IMG/VR virus record: IMGVR_UViG_3300032665_000117
Location: 1 to 34,652 of that record
DNA length: 34,652 nucleotides
Direction: 5' to 3' (one strand)
Source of the DNA: a virus
The position numbers were made by a program, and so were the translations under genes. Of this stretch, positions 1 through 7,015 are shown one piece after another. Numbering within the stretch: position 1 is the stretch's first letter; each line of letters begins with the position of its first letter. The notes under the pieces are model-generated. The model searched no databases. It saw only the letters and a program-made list of their open reading frames with translations, and was not told where the DNA came from.

Positions 1-943
1 CAATCAGGTATTGTGTATCAGGAACAGTGCGTAAAGTAATTATATTATTATAGTAGAGTATCGCTCTAGGGATACCAGGATTATAAAAGTAACACTGGGC
101 GTTTATTTGCTGACCCGCCGGTATTGTTAGAGGATTGCCCGACGCATCAGTGAAATTAATATTAGCTATCCCAGTGTTATAGTTTATTGTATTCGAAGTA
201 GTCGAGTAGCCACCATACAGTGGTACATTACCAAAAGGCGCAGGTCCTGGTCTCATGAGGAGTCCGTAATTGACATTTCCCTCCAAAAACTGACCAGAGT
301 CGGCTACTACGACCGATGCACCAGTACTATCAACAGTCGTAAAGTAAACGGCCGGTATTGCGCTCGTTACGGGGATTTTTTGGAAGTTAGTTGAAGGACC
401 TGATGCCGTAATAGGAGGATCAATATTCTGACCCGTTGCAATAATCCCTGTGATATCAACGTGGCCTCTTAGAATCCCGCTAGGTATTGCGTTAACTCCT
501 GGCTGTGAGGCTGGAGCAAATGGGATTTGAAGCGTATAGGATGAGCCACCATTTCCCGCTCCAACGGCTTCATAAGGCTGGATATAGTTTTCCCAATATT
601 GAAAGAATTCGCTTCTCTGAGTAAAGAATCCTGCACTAACTCCACTAATCCGAGCATAAGGCATAAACCCTTGATAGACGGGATAGAAGTTTATAGTGGA
701 GGAGCCTGTCCCTGTTCCTTCAGTTTGCACGCTATAAAGAGGCATGTTGTACTGATCTACACCAGGGACAGTTTGGAAGTTATAAATAGTCTTTAGATCG
801 AAGAGCTGCACCCTTGCATCGACATCCATGATCCAAAAACGGTTAATGTAATCAATAATAAGATTATCAGTGATCACCGCATCAGAGGGTGATTTAATGA
901 TTCTTCGAACATAGGTTATCACATCGGAAAGGATATTTATAAA
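1..943 (-). CDS. Head-tail connector/adaptor-like structural protein, partial
   Basis: This frame is open for all 943 nt and runs off the left edge, so the C-terminus is missing. The N-terminal part is helical (NILSDVITYVRRIIK, then DNLIIDYINRFW) and leads into YNFQTVPGVDQYNMPLY. That order resembles podovirus connector or DNA-stabilisation proteins, in which helices precede a beta strand with a VPGxxxY motif. The remainder is beta-rich and Gly/Pro-rich. There is no convincing start: the frame begins directly after the TGA of the HNH gene (944-946), and the first possible start is a GTG at 920-922 with no ribosome binding site. The HNH gene may have displaced the original start. The gene lies at the end of the leftward late operon. 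The family call is inferred from the motif pattern only. Confidence 0.6.
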
Positions 944-1546
944 TCACCTATAGGTTCGATGTTTCTTCGCATGGCAACCTTTGCACAACCATCGGACTTC
1001 AAGAGGCTTTGAGTAATCTTCATGGTGACCTTGCGTCTTACATTCGGCATTGCACTCTTCACATCTTTCATTTCTTTTTAAAACTCCTGCTCGTATGGCC
1101 CAAAGAATGAGAGAATGACACGCAGCTTTCTGTGGGTTTTCTTTTTTCCATTTTGCACTTATCTCCCCGCCCCGCGTTCCATTTGATTTTCTCCACTCGG
1201 CTTGCCGTAACCTGTTCTTTTCTTTTTCTTCTATCGTTCTTCTTTTAATCGCCCTTTTCTCGGCTATTGCTTCTCTATGTTTTTCATAAGATCTTTTATT
1301 TTGCTCGGCTCGTTTCTCCCAATCAACATAGTAAGAAACTCTGCTCTTTTCCCTAAGAAGTTCACGGTTCTCTTCTCGATATTCTTCGGCGTATTTCTTA
1401 TAATATTCAGGCTGATTCTTTCTCTGTTCAGCATTTCTTTTCCGTATACAAGCTTTGCAATATGAATTCAAGCCATCAAACTTATATTTATCTATTCCAA
1501 AATCGCCAGCATCTTTATCAATTTCACACTTTACGCACTTTTTCAT
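944..1546 (-). CDS. HNH-type homing endonuclease with N-terminal zinc ribbon
   Basis: A 200-residue protein. The N-terminus has a treble-clef or zinc-ribbon pattern (CVKCEIDK, then YCKAC near residue 33). A long charged Glu/Arg/Lys helical middle follows. The C-terminus has CEECNAECKTQGHHEDY and LCKGCHAKKH, the cysteine and histidine pattern of phage HNH nucleases. It has its own ribosome binding site (GGGAG). It sits between the structural operon and the connector gene and ends exactly where the connector frame begins, as expected for a selfish endonuclease inserted at a gene boundary. No intron core was recognised around it. The family is clear; the target site is unknown. Confidence 0.8.
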   Translation of the reverse strand: MKKCVKCEIDKDAGDFGIDKYKFDGLNSYCKACIRKRNAEQRKNQPEYYKKYAEEYREENRELLREKSRVSYYVDWEKRAEQNKRSYEKHREAIAEKRAIKRRTIEEKEKNRLRQAEWRKSNGTRGGEISAKWKKENPQKAACHSLILWAIRAGVLKRNERCEECNAECKTQGHHEDYSKPLEVRWLCKGCHAKKHRTYR

Positions 1547-1602
1547 ATTCTCCCGATTAAAGAGGAGAATTGTAACGTCTTAAAGCAAATTCAGCAACGC
1601 AA

Positions 1603-1806
1603 TTACTTGCAGCCCTTCTTCTTAATATCGGCGATCTCTTCGCACATGAACTTAAGAGCAGCAGGCAAATTAAAATCATCTGTCAAGTAATCAGGAGGCT
1701 TTGCTGATCCATTATTTTTATGAAACATTATCAAATCTTCTTCGTATTGTTTATTCGCACGTTTTTCATGCTCTGAGAAAATTTTAATAAGATTTTTGAG
1801 GTTCAT
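1603..1806 (-). CDS. Small hypothetical protein in the late operon
   Basis: A 67-residue charged protein of unknown function. It starts at the ATGA overlap with the upstream 192-residue gene, so the two are translationally coupled. The C-terminus is IKKKGCK. A 17-nt stretch around this end also occurs at the end of the unrelated 53-residue gene at 10096-10257. There is no membrane segment or known domain. Confidence 0.65.
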   Translation of the reverse strand: MNLKNLIKIFSEHEKRANKQYEEDLIMFHKNNGSAKPPDYLTDDFNLPAALKFMCEEIADIKKKGCK

Positions 1807-2381
1807 TCAGCTCCCATGAAGATCGACTTGCGCCCTTTATTAACAGGTATTGCATCGAGTCTTTGGATAGTAGTATCAGCGGCGAGTTGTCCATAATAAG
1901 ATCCTTCCGATCCTCTGGATGTAGTACTATCTTTCATCACGATACGGTGGTAAAACTTACTTTTAATCTGCTCTGCCACATATCTTGGTGCAAATATCGG
2001 CTTATTAGTAGGAATCACCCATTCTTCGGCTGGCACTCCCGCATAAGGCTTCGTCCACATTTCGATATTCTCGCCTTTAAGCTCGCTATGCTCTGCAATA
2101 AATGCGACGTATTGCTTCATGTAGTTGTATTCATCGCGGTATTTCTCATTAAACTTATCTCTACAACTGACGACCGTCTTGGGCTTTACATAGTATTCTT
2201 TTGCATCTGAGATCTGATTCGTGGAGAGCTTGGTTTGCGGCTCTGTCTCCATCTTAGGTGCTTGATTCATGCGGTCTTGAGTTAAATCTTTAATCGATTG
2301 ATCAAACTGATCAAATTGCTTTGCTGCTTGGTCCAGTTCTTTAGCTGCGGCGCTGTTGGTCACTTTTGGTTTTTCTGTCAT
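1803..2381 (-). CDS. Hypothetical structural-operon protein
   Basis: A 192-residue protein. The N-terminal 60 residues are polar and probably helical or disordered, rich in Gln, Asp and Lys. The rest appears more globular (KYRDEYNYMKQYVAF, later EWVIPTNKPIFAPRYVAEQI). I do not recognise a family. It sits between the beta-rich virion proteins and the connector, where podoviruses encode minor head or head-completion proteins, so a virion-associated role is plausible but inferred from position only. Confidence 0.65.
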   Translation of the reverse strand: MTEKPKVTNSAAAKELDQAAKQFDQFDQSIKDLTQDRMNQAPKMETEPQTKLSTNQISDAKEYYVKPKTVVSCRDKFNEKYRDEYNYMKQYVAFIAEHSELKGENIEMWTKPYAGVPAEEWVIPTNKPIFAPRYVAEQIKSKFYHRIVMKDSTTSRGSEGSYYGQLAADTTIQRLDAIPVNKGRKSIFMGAE

Positions 2382-2390
2382 GATATCTCC

Positions 2391-2819
2391 TTAATTTGGG
2401 CTTATGTTGATAAAGCTGCCAGGGATCGTGACTAAAGGAATATTTAAACCAGTAGAACTTATTTGACCAGTGTTATTATCCCCTATAGCAACAATTTGAG
2501 GCTGCGTAGTTGCGGTAGATGTTTGGAAGGGATCAACCCCTACCAATGAATTAATATTTACTAATACTTGATTGGGGGGTGTTATCCCTATGATAAAGCC
2601 AGTCTGGCCATTAAGCTGCCTGCATCCAAATTGAGGAGGGATCACAAGCCTTACCTGCTGCCCATTTACATAGTTGAGCATAGTAATAGACGGGACAGTC
2701 ACGGTGACCAAAGTATTAGCACCTAAACTAATATTAGTAATAACAAACGACCATGGCTGGAAATATTGAGGCTCGATGGGAGGGTTCGAATATGGAGCTA
2801 TAGGACCTGAGATCGCCAT
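2391..2819 (-). CDS. Beta-rich virion protein, short paralogue of the 366-residue protein
   Basis: A 142-residue Thr/Val/Asn/Pro-rich protein with almost no Lys or Glu, typical of a beta-sandwich capsid decoration or fibre protein. It carries GQQVRLVIPP, QLNGQTG, VLVNI and PQIVAIGDNNTGQ in the same order as the C-terminal half of the neighbouring 366-residue protein (GQEVAFRIP, VVVNI, PQIVAVGDNNSG), so the two are paralogous. A strong terminator hairpin lies between them, so expression of this gene and those downstream is probably lower. The ribosome binding site is AGGTAATGC before the ATG. Confidence 0.75.
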   Translation of the reverse strand: MAISGPIAPYSNPPIEPQYFQPWSFVITNISLGANTLVTVTVPSITMLNYVNGQQVRLVIPPQFGCRQLNGQTGFIIGITPPNQVLVNINSLVGVDPFQTSTATTQPQIVAIGDNNTGQISSTGLNIPLVTIPGSFINISPN

Positions 2820-2828
2820 GCATTACCT

Positions 2829-2860
2829 AAAAAAAAGAGTGAGGCTTTTAAACCTCACTC
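2829..2860 (-). terminator. Rho-independent terminator/attenuator within the late operon
   Basis: On the minus strand an 8-bp perfect stem (GAGTGAGG/CCTCACTC) with an 8-nt loop is followed by eight U residues. It lies downstream of the 366-residue virion gene and just upstream of the 142-residue gene. It would separate abundant capsid transcripts from the lower-copy downstream genes unless antitermination or read-through occurs. Confidence 0.85.
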
Positions 2861-2892
2861 CAACTTACAACTTATAATTTTATTTTACAAGT

Positions 2893-3993
2893 TTACATGT
2901 TTAGATCTGACAAAATCGCTTGATAATAGATTACATCAGCAGCAGTACCAGAAATGGTTGCTCCAATGATAAATCCTTGATAAGTAGCGTTGATGTACGC
3001 ACCAGCAATAGCAGGGCCATTGATTGTGCTGACAGCTGTCGTACCAGTTCCGTTGTAAACGGTAGGACTATTATATCCAAACTGATTCGATCCGCTGTTG
3101 TTATCACCAACTGCAACGATTTGTGGGAATGTGAGCCCTTTAACACCTGTCACCGGTTGGTTGGTGTTAAATGCTGTATACCCTGTCGAGATGATGTTCA
3201 CTACAACAGTTGTTGAGTTCGTAACTGATGTCACGTATCCGTAGATCGGTTGACCAGGGATTGTGTTATCAGGCAGCGAATTCAACTGTGTTGGTCCCCA
3301 AACTGTGGGGATACGGAACGCCACTTCTTGCCCTACAACAAAGTTGTGAGGAGCAGTTGTAACAACAGTTGTTGTTGCACCGAGTGTCAAAGCAGAAATT
3401 ACCGCTTCACCAGGAACATAGAGAGATGGATAAAGGACTTGTTTCCAAGATCCGATATTACCTGTCGATGTTGCTGTGTTAAAAGCTGTGTAGTTAGTCT
3501 GGTTTGTGTTCCATGGGATAGTGAAATGCGTTGAGTCAATCACTGTCACAACAAAAGGGATACCGCTAATTTGTGGCATACCAGTTGTTGATGTCTCATA
3601 GAGGTTTTGGAAAATAACGACATTTCCAGAAACGAGTCCATGAGCTGTTGTTGTTGTGATTTCAGCAGGGTTTGCCTTGCTTATTGAAAAGTCAGTAGAT
3701 CCGGTGTGTTGATACACAGGTCCATACTGAAGTGACAATCCAGCCTGAACGATGCTAAATCCACCTGTTGTGGTGAATAGAGAAGCGTTTGTACCTGATG
3801 TTGTTGTAACATAGGCCGCTGCACCTTGACCCATATCAGAAAACCACTGAGCCTGAGTTACTCCGCCAGCATTGGCAGTGATCTCAGTTGTGTTGATGAT
3901 CTGGATATAGTTAGGAGTGAATGGGAGAATAACGTTAGTTGCTCCTCCATTTGAAGTCACTGTTCCTGTTGCAATTCTTGAATATTCAGCCAT
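2893..3993 (-). CDS. Beta-rich virion protein with repeated domains
   Basis: A 366-residue Thr/Gly/Ser/Asn-rich protein starting 3 nt after the capsid stop codon. The middle contains a module of the type HGLVSGNVVIF, then GIPFVVTVIDSTHFTIP, a pattern shared with phage tail and head-fibre repeats. A second, related module follows: HNFVVGQEVAFRIP, then VVVNI and FPQIVAVGDNNSGS. The second module is duplicated as the separate 142-residue protein downstream. Position directly after the capsid gene suggests an abundant head decoration or fibre protein; this is inferred. Confidence 0.75.
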   Translation of the reverse strand: MAEYSRIATGTVTSNGGATNVILPFTPNYIQIINTTEITANAGGVTQAQWFSDMGQGAAAYVTTTSGTNASLFTTTGGFSIVQAGLSLQYGPVYQHTGSTDFSISKANPAEITTTTAHGLVSGNVVIFQNLYETSTTGMPQISGIPFVVTVIDSTHFTIPWNTNQTNYTAFNTATSTGNIGSWKQVLYPSLYVPGEAVISALTLGATTTVVTTAPHNFVVGQEVAFRIPTVWGPTQLNSLPDNTIPGQPIYGYVTSVTNSTTVVVNIISTGYTAFNTNQPVTGVKGLTFPQIVAVGDNNSGSNQFGYNSPTVYNGTGTTAVSTINGPAIAGAYINATYQGFIIGATISGTAADVIYYQAILSDLNM

Positions 3994-3996
3994 AAA

Positions 3997-6344
3997 TTAG
4001 ACCCCCAAGTTGCTTAGGCGAGTAGAAAGCAAGTTTCTAATCGCGGTGTCTTGAGTGATCGCTTGCGCTTGAGCGAATTTAACCGCCAAAGTCGCGTTTT
4101 GAGCGAGCATTCCTGAATAATATGGATCACGATAAATCAGCTGCATCGAATAGCCATCTTGATTTATGTGTGTTACGGCTTGTTTACCAACAGTTGTGTT
4201 GTAATAAACGTCTTGTCCGTTTGCAGAAGCACCACGTGCAACAGCAGCCTCCGAGCTGGTAAGGATACGGACGTTAAATACCGATCCATACTCAGATGGA
4301 AGAGCTGAGCTATTGTTAGGATAGTTCCATTGGTTCAAGAAGCCAGATCCAGTAAGACCATCAAAGTCAGACTGAAGCTCAGTTGATGACAGCATAAAAT
4401 ATGCTGATCGCACTGGGCCTGTTCCGAATCGATCCATACCTTCGATACCACTCATAAATTTATAAGCGTTATTTGTATCGAGTGTTGTGGCAACTAAGCT
4501 GAAGTCAGAGACTCCGAGGTTAGTTGGGTTATCACCATTGGATCCGCCGCCAGCATTCAATGTTGATGCAGCAGAAACGATGTAGTCGCGCAAAATTAAA
4601 TCTTCTGCTTGACGCCAACTTGTTACTCACCTTTCGGTGGGATTGGTCATTTCTGCCAACCTCTGCAATTTCATTTATTGTTGCAGATCGGACTATCGCA
4701 TACGCTATTGTTAGCGTCCTCTGGATTTAGTCTCTCAGGCTGCATTTAAGCTTGCCCCTTGTCACCCCATCGGGCTTCCAAGTCGATTACCAAAGGTTTA
4801 ATGGCCACTTGTCAAGATGGCCACGGCGAGACGCTCGGATACCCAAGCTAACACCAATTATCTCTCGCCTAAGAGGGCGTGTTATTCAGCATTACTATTT
4901 CTCTATAGCAGTTCTCACGATATTCTTTTTCTTTTTCAGGAATTTTAGCCAATCCATTCGTAGGATTGTAATTTCTACAAAAGTTTAATATCTTTATCGC
5001 TTGAATTGCTTTGATCTGAAGATAAGGAATACATCTCTTCAAAAACTCTATGGTATCGGATCTTGATTGAATCGAAAATCTAAATGCAGCCCCTCTTAAA
5101 GCTGTATTAGCTTTCACAATCGATAATCCTCCATATTCACAGTTTGAAAGGATATGCTTTATTGATCGTTCGCTAACCATAGTCAATAAGATTTTCGGTC
5201 TAAACTTAATTAAATCCGATTTTTGCCTGTTTTGACCTGCTTTACGAACCGATCTTTCTATAGAAAATGATCCATCTGTGTCCATAATTCCAGCAACATA
5301 AGCCCAAAAATAAGGACAATTGCTGTTTACTCTAAGGACATTATCTAACGTGTAAGACTCGATTTTTCTATTTAAATTCAAGTCTTTGCATAATTGATAA
5401 TAGTTCTTTCCTTCTAATGGATTTGTCAAAAATTCCATAAGTTGGTCAGCGGAATCCTTCTTCAAAACTAGATGGTCGCGAACCTTATTTAAAAGATTCA
5501 AACATCCTTCTTTCCCTTGAAGCATCCATTTCCAGATGATACGATCATTTTCTTTTTTTGGCTTATCGCATGCAATAGTGCCTCCAAACAAATTATTTAA
5601 ATACACAGATGCCTGTTTCATTGAGTTGTGAAATTGGATTAAGGGAAGCATTTTCTTTGATCCTTTCCTGATTCCTATCATTCCATCTCCATCAATTAAT
5701 CCTGCTATATAAGCCATCATTTCCTTTTCTTCCGGATCTTTCATATAGTCCTTTTTTCGGCTATATTATAGACCCACCATCATTATGCTGCAAGTATAGA
5801 ACCCTCTTGATCCTGAAGGATCACCTGTTATTGATGATACACCCAGTTCCAAAAAAAGCCATTTGTGCCATCGATTATATCTCTCTGGGGCACTTGTGCC
5901 GGAGGCATACTGTTACTTCTTTAGACCCCTTGCAGCCGCAAGGCGGGAATCCCTCTTCGGAGACTCCTCTCATAGTTACCTATGAGATCAGACTATCGCA
6001 TCCCATTTCTGGGCCTCTGAATTTAGTCGTTCAGGCTGCACACTTTCGTTGCTTGCCCCTTGTTGTCCTGCTTAAGCAGCCAGGAGATCCAAGTCAATTA
6101 TCAAAGGTTTTACATCGACACACCGGAGTTCTTTATCGATCCCACTATTACCCAATTGGATAGTAGGCGGTTGCAAACTTCTTGGACGCATAAAGCGGCA
6201 AGTAGTACCACCATTTGAAGGCATAGAAACCTTATCGCAAACGGTGATGTAGTTCATAGTTGGGGTCGGCACATATAACATTGCAGGCGCAAGCGATTGC
6301 AAGATAAGCGGTCCGAGATTCCCCGTATTAGTAATCATTGACAT
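3997..6344 (-). CDS. Major capsid protein (N4-gp56-like), split into four exons
   Basis: The exons on the minus strand are 6344-6135, 5905-5801, 4854-4817 and 4618-3997, giving about 324 residues when joined. Exon 1 begins MSMITNTGNLGPLI and ends LGNSGID. Exon 2 begins PPAQVPQRDIID and ends QVILQDQEG. Exon 3 is VLAWVSERLAVA plus two bases. Exon 4 starts WRQAEDL and runs through RDYIVSAAST to TRLSNLGV. Together these reconstruct the conserved capsid helix and core. Boundaries follow the reading frame and intron P1 pairing; the exon 1/2 acceptor (after 5906) is chosen because it keeps frame. Exon 2 has an extra base near 5868-5869 and a missing base near 5829-5830, leaving an in-frame TAA, so it may be an assembly error or a damaged gene. 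The start has only a weak ribosome binding site. Confidence 0.8.
4619..4816 (-). ncRNA. Group I intron C, ORF-less (198 nt)
   Basis: P1 is GGCCAU (exon end, 4822-4817) paired with GUGGCC (4808-4803), with a U-G wobble at the 5' splice site. P10 is CAA in the guide paired with UUG at the start of exon 4. P7 is GACUA (4732-4728) with UAGUC (4695-4691). P8 is a hairpin with an ACGCUA/UAGCGU stem. The P9 hairpin is CCACC-GAAA-GGUG. The intron ends in G (4619). The core closely matches intron A (CCUUUG-UAAU-GACUUGG, AGGGGCAAGC, GCGAUAGUC). Splicing at these sites keeps the capsid reading frame. Confidence 0.85.
4869..5744 (-). CDS. LAGLIDADG homing endonuclease (two-motif monomer)
   Basis: A 291-residue protein with two LAGLIDADG motifs: IAGLIDGDG near residues 13-21 and VAGIMDTDG near residues 150-158. 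Each is followed by a beta-rich DNA-binding half, so it is expected to act as a monomer on an asymmetric site. Both motifs keep the acidic metal-binding residue. The start has a good ribosome binding site (AAGGA, 4 nt before ATG) and a sigma70-like promoter just upstream, so it can be expressed independently of the capsid transcript. Its last codons (NNTPS and the TAG stop) overlap the guide-like sequence of insertion B. It is not an intein, because stop codons separate it from the capsid frame. Confidence 0.93.
   Translation of the reverse strand: MKDPEEKEMMAYIAGLIDGDGMIGIRKGSKKMLPLIQFHNSMKQASVYLNNLFGGTIACDKPKKENDRIIWKWMLQGKEGCLNLLNKVRDHLVLKKDSADQLMEFLTNPLEGKNYYQLCKDLNLNRKIESYTLDNVLRVNSNCPYFWAYVAGIMDTDGSFSIERSVRKAGQNRQKSDLIKFRPKILLTMVSERSIKHILSNCEYGGLSIVKANTALRGAAFRFSIQSRSDTIEFLKRCIPYLQIKAIQAIKILNFCRNYNPTNGLAKIPEKEKEYRENCYREIVMLNNTPS
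4871..4884 (-). other. Internal-guide-like sequence of insertion B
   Basis: The minus-strand 14-mer TAACACGCCCTCTT is complementary to the ligated junction of exons 2 and 3, except for G opposite the splice-site U, which makes the usual group I U-G pair. It overlaps the final codons and stop of the LAGLIDADG gene. A 7-bp stem, GGCGAGA (4869-4863) with UCUCGCC (4831-4825), starts just after it and encloses the acceptor site. Confidence 0.75.
5765..5793 (-). promoter_or_regulatory. Candidate sigma70 promoter of the LAGLIDADG gene
   Basis: A -35 TTGCAG (5793-5788), a 17-nt spacer and a perfect -10 TATAAT (5770-5765) lie about 20 nt upstream of the endonuclease ATG, inside the insertion. This would uncouple endonuclease expression from the late capsid transcript. 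Confidence 0.5.
5906..6134 (-). ncRNA. Group I intron A, ORF-less (229 nt)
   Basis: P1 is AUCGAU at the end of exon 1 (6140-6135) paired with GUCGAU (6119-6114), with a U-G wobble at the splice site. P7 is GACUA (6028-6024) with UAGUC (5995-5991). P8 is CCCA-GAAA-UGGG. Core strings are nearly identical to intron C. Peripheral hairpins follow toward the 3' end. The acceptor is placed after G5906 because only that site keeps the capsid frame (GID then PPAQ). An alternative after AACAG would match the end of intron C better but shifts frame. Confidence 0.85.
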
Positions 6345-6584
6345 TTCGAATCTCTTGTTCGAAAGTTTGTGACGTGATGATCGGTGGACGACGGCAATGA
6401 AGCCAGACCTACTACGTCCGTTCTCGATCACATCGGGTCGTCTGTAACGCTAGACAGCGAGAATATGATGTAAATCTGTGTCACGTTAACAATGACAAAA
6501 GATTGATCATTTTGGCTTTAACGCGGCCGGCGAATAGCTATAACGTAGCTAACGTGATTGGGAATATATATAATGAATTATTTA
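6345..6584 (-). promoter_or_regulatory. Leader region upstream of the capsid gene
   Basis: About 240 nt with no supported gene on either strand. The capsid-proximal 87 nt are open in the capsid frame from a GTG at 6431, but residues before MSMITNTG look non-conserved. The far end is AT-rich and contains a direct repeat of TAACGT. A leftward late promoter is expected here, but I could not pick a convincing -35/-10 pair. Confidence 0.3.
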
Positions 6585-6779
6585 TTAGCAAGTTTCATGA
6601 GCAGATTCATCAAATACATAAGCCCACATTCTCGCGAATTGAGTCGGCAATTTATGATGATCCCATTGCCCGTCTACCCAATTTGCTATGAATAGTTCTT
6701 GTTTTTGAGCGATTATATTCCAAACCCAAATAGAGCTTTTATCTTTAGGTTTATGTTTTGTTGCGTCGTGCCATTTCAT
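6585..6779 (-). CDS. DUF551-like small protein
   Basis: A 64-residue protein starting MKWHDATKHKPKDKSSIWVW, chosen over an upstream in-frame start because the family begins with an MKW-type motif and because the ATG overlaps the preceding stop codon. It is rich in Trp and aromatic residues. It is one of five related proteins in the window. The function of the family is unknown. Confidence 0.65.
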   Translation of the reverse strand: MKWHDATKHKPKDKSSIWVWNIIAQKQELFIANWVDGQWDHHKLPTQFARMWAYVFDESAHETC

Positions 6780-7015
6780 TCTTTGTTCTCCTCGCCATAT
6801 TGATCTTTCTTCGGAAGCTCGGGAAAAGGACACCAATGCGTAGGGACTTCTAATTGTCCTGCGTAACTTTCCCAATCGTTCATGTTATTTTCTTGATAAT
6901 AGAAGACGGCTAGATCAACACAAGGAACAGTCTGCTTCGTATCGACAGCCAGAACCAATTTTCTTACTGGTGGAAAAGTTTTAATATCATCGAAATCAAG
7001 CTGAATCCAATCCAT
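6776..7015 (-). CDS. DUF551-like small protein
   Basis: A 79-residue protein with the family pattern: MDWIQLD at the start, KLVLAVDT in the middle, and THWCPFPELPK near the C-terminus (the usual ending is HWMPLP). It overlaps the downstream paralogue by ATGA and the upstream terminase-small-like gene by 20 nt, so the three form a translationally coupled unit. Confidence 0.7.
   Translation of the reverse strand: MDWIQLDFDDIKTFPPVRKLVLAVDTKQTVPCVDLAVFYYQENNMNDWESYAGQLEVPTHWCPFPELPKKDQYGEENKE

Larger units (their letters stand above)
4855..5800 (-). other. Intron-like insertion B carrying a LAGLIDADG gene, no visible group I core
   Basis: This 946-nt segment separates capsid codons QDQEG and VLAW. 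The exon ends in U and the insert ends in G, as in group I introns. Near its 3' end, nt 4884-4871 read TAACACGCCCTCTT. The last 8 nt pair with the end of exon 2 (AAGAGGGU, U-G at the junction), and the first 6 pair with the start of exon 3 (GUGUUA). Only 15 nt lie between this guide and the acceptor, and I find no P3-P8 core in the remaining sequence, which is nearly all endonuclease ORF. It might borrow the core of intron C, hide a divergent core in the ORF, or be a dead insertion. Confidence 0.7.

Noticed and set aside
944-1602. Group I or II intron around the HNH gene at the connector
   Set aside because: No P7-type pairing, guide or domain V was found in the short flanks, and no upstream exon with a start codon is visible; left as an open question in the findings.
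4869-5744. LAGLIDADG protein as part of an intein in the capsid protein
   Set aside because: The endonuclease has its own start and promoter, is preceded by stop codons in the capsid frame, and no intein splicing blocks (N-terminal Cys or Ser block, C-terminal His-Asn) are present.
5807-6163. Plus-strand 118-residue frame over intron A
   Set aside because: It runs antisense across capsid exons and the intron core; its composition is not protein-like.
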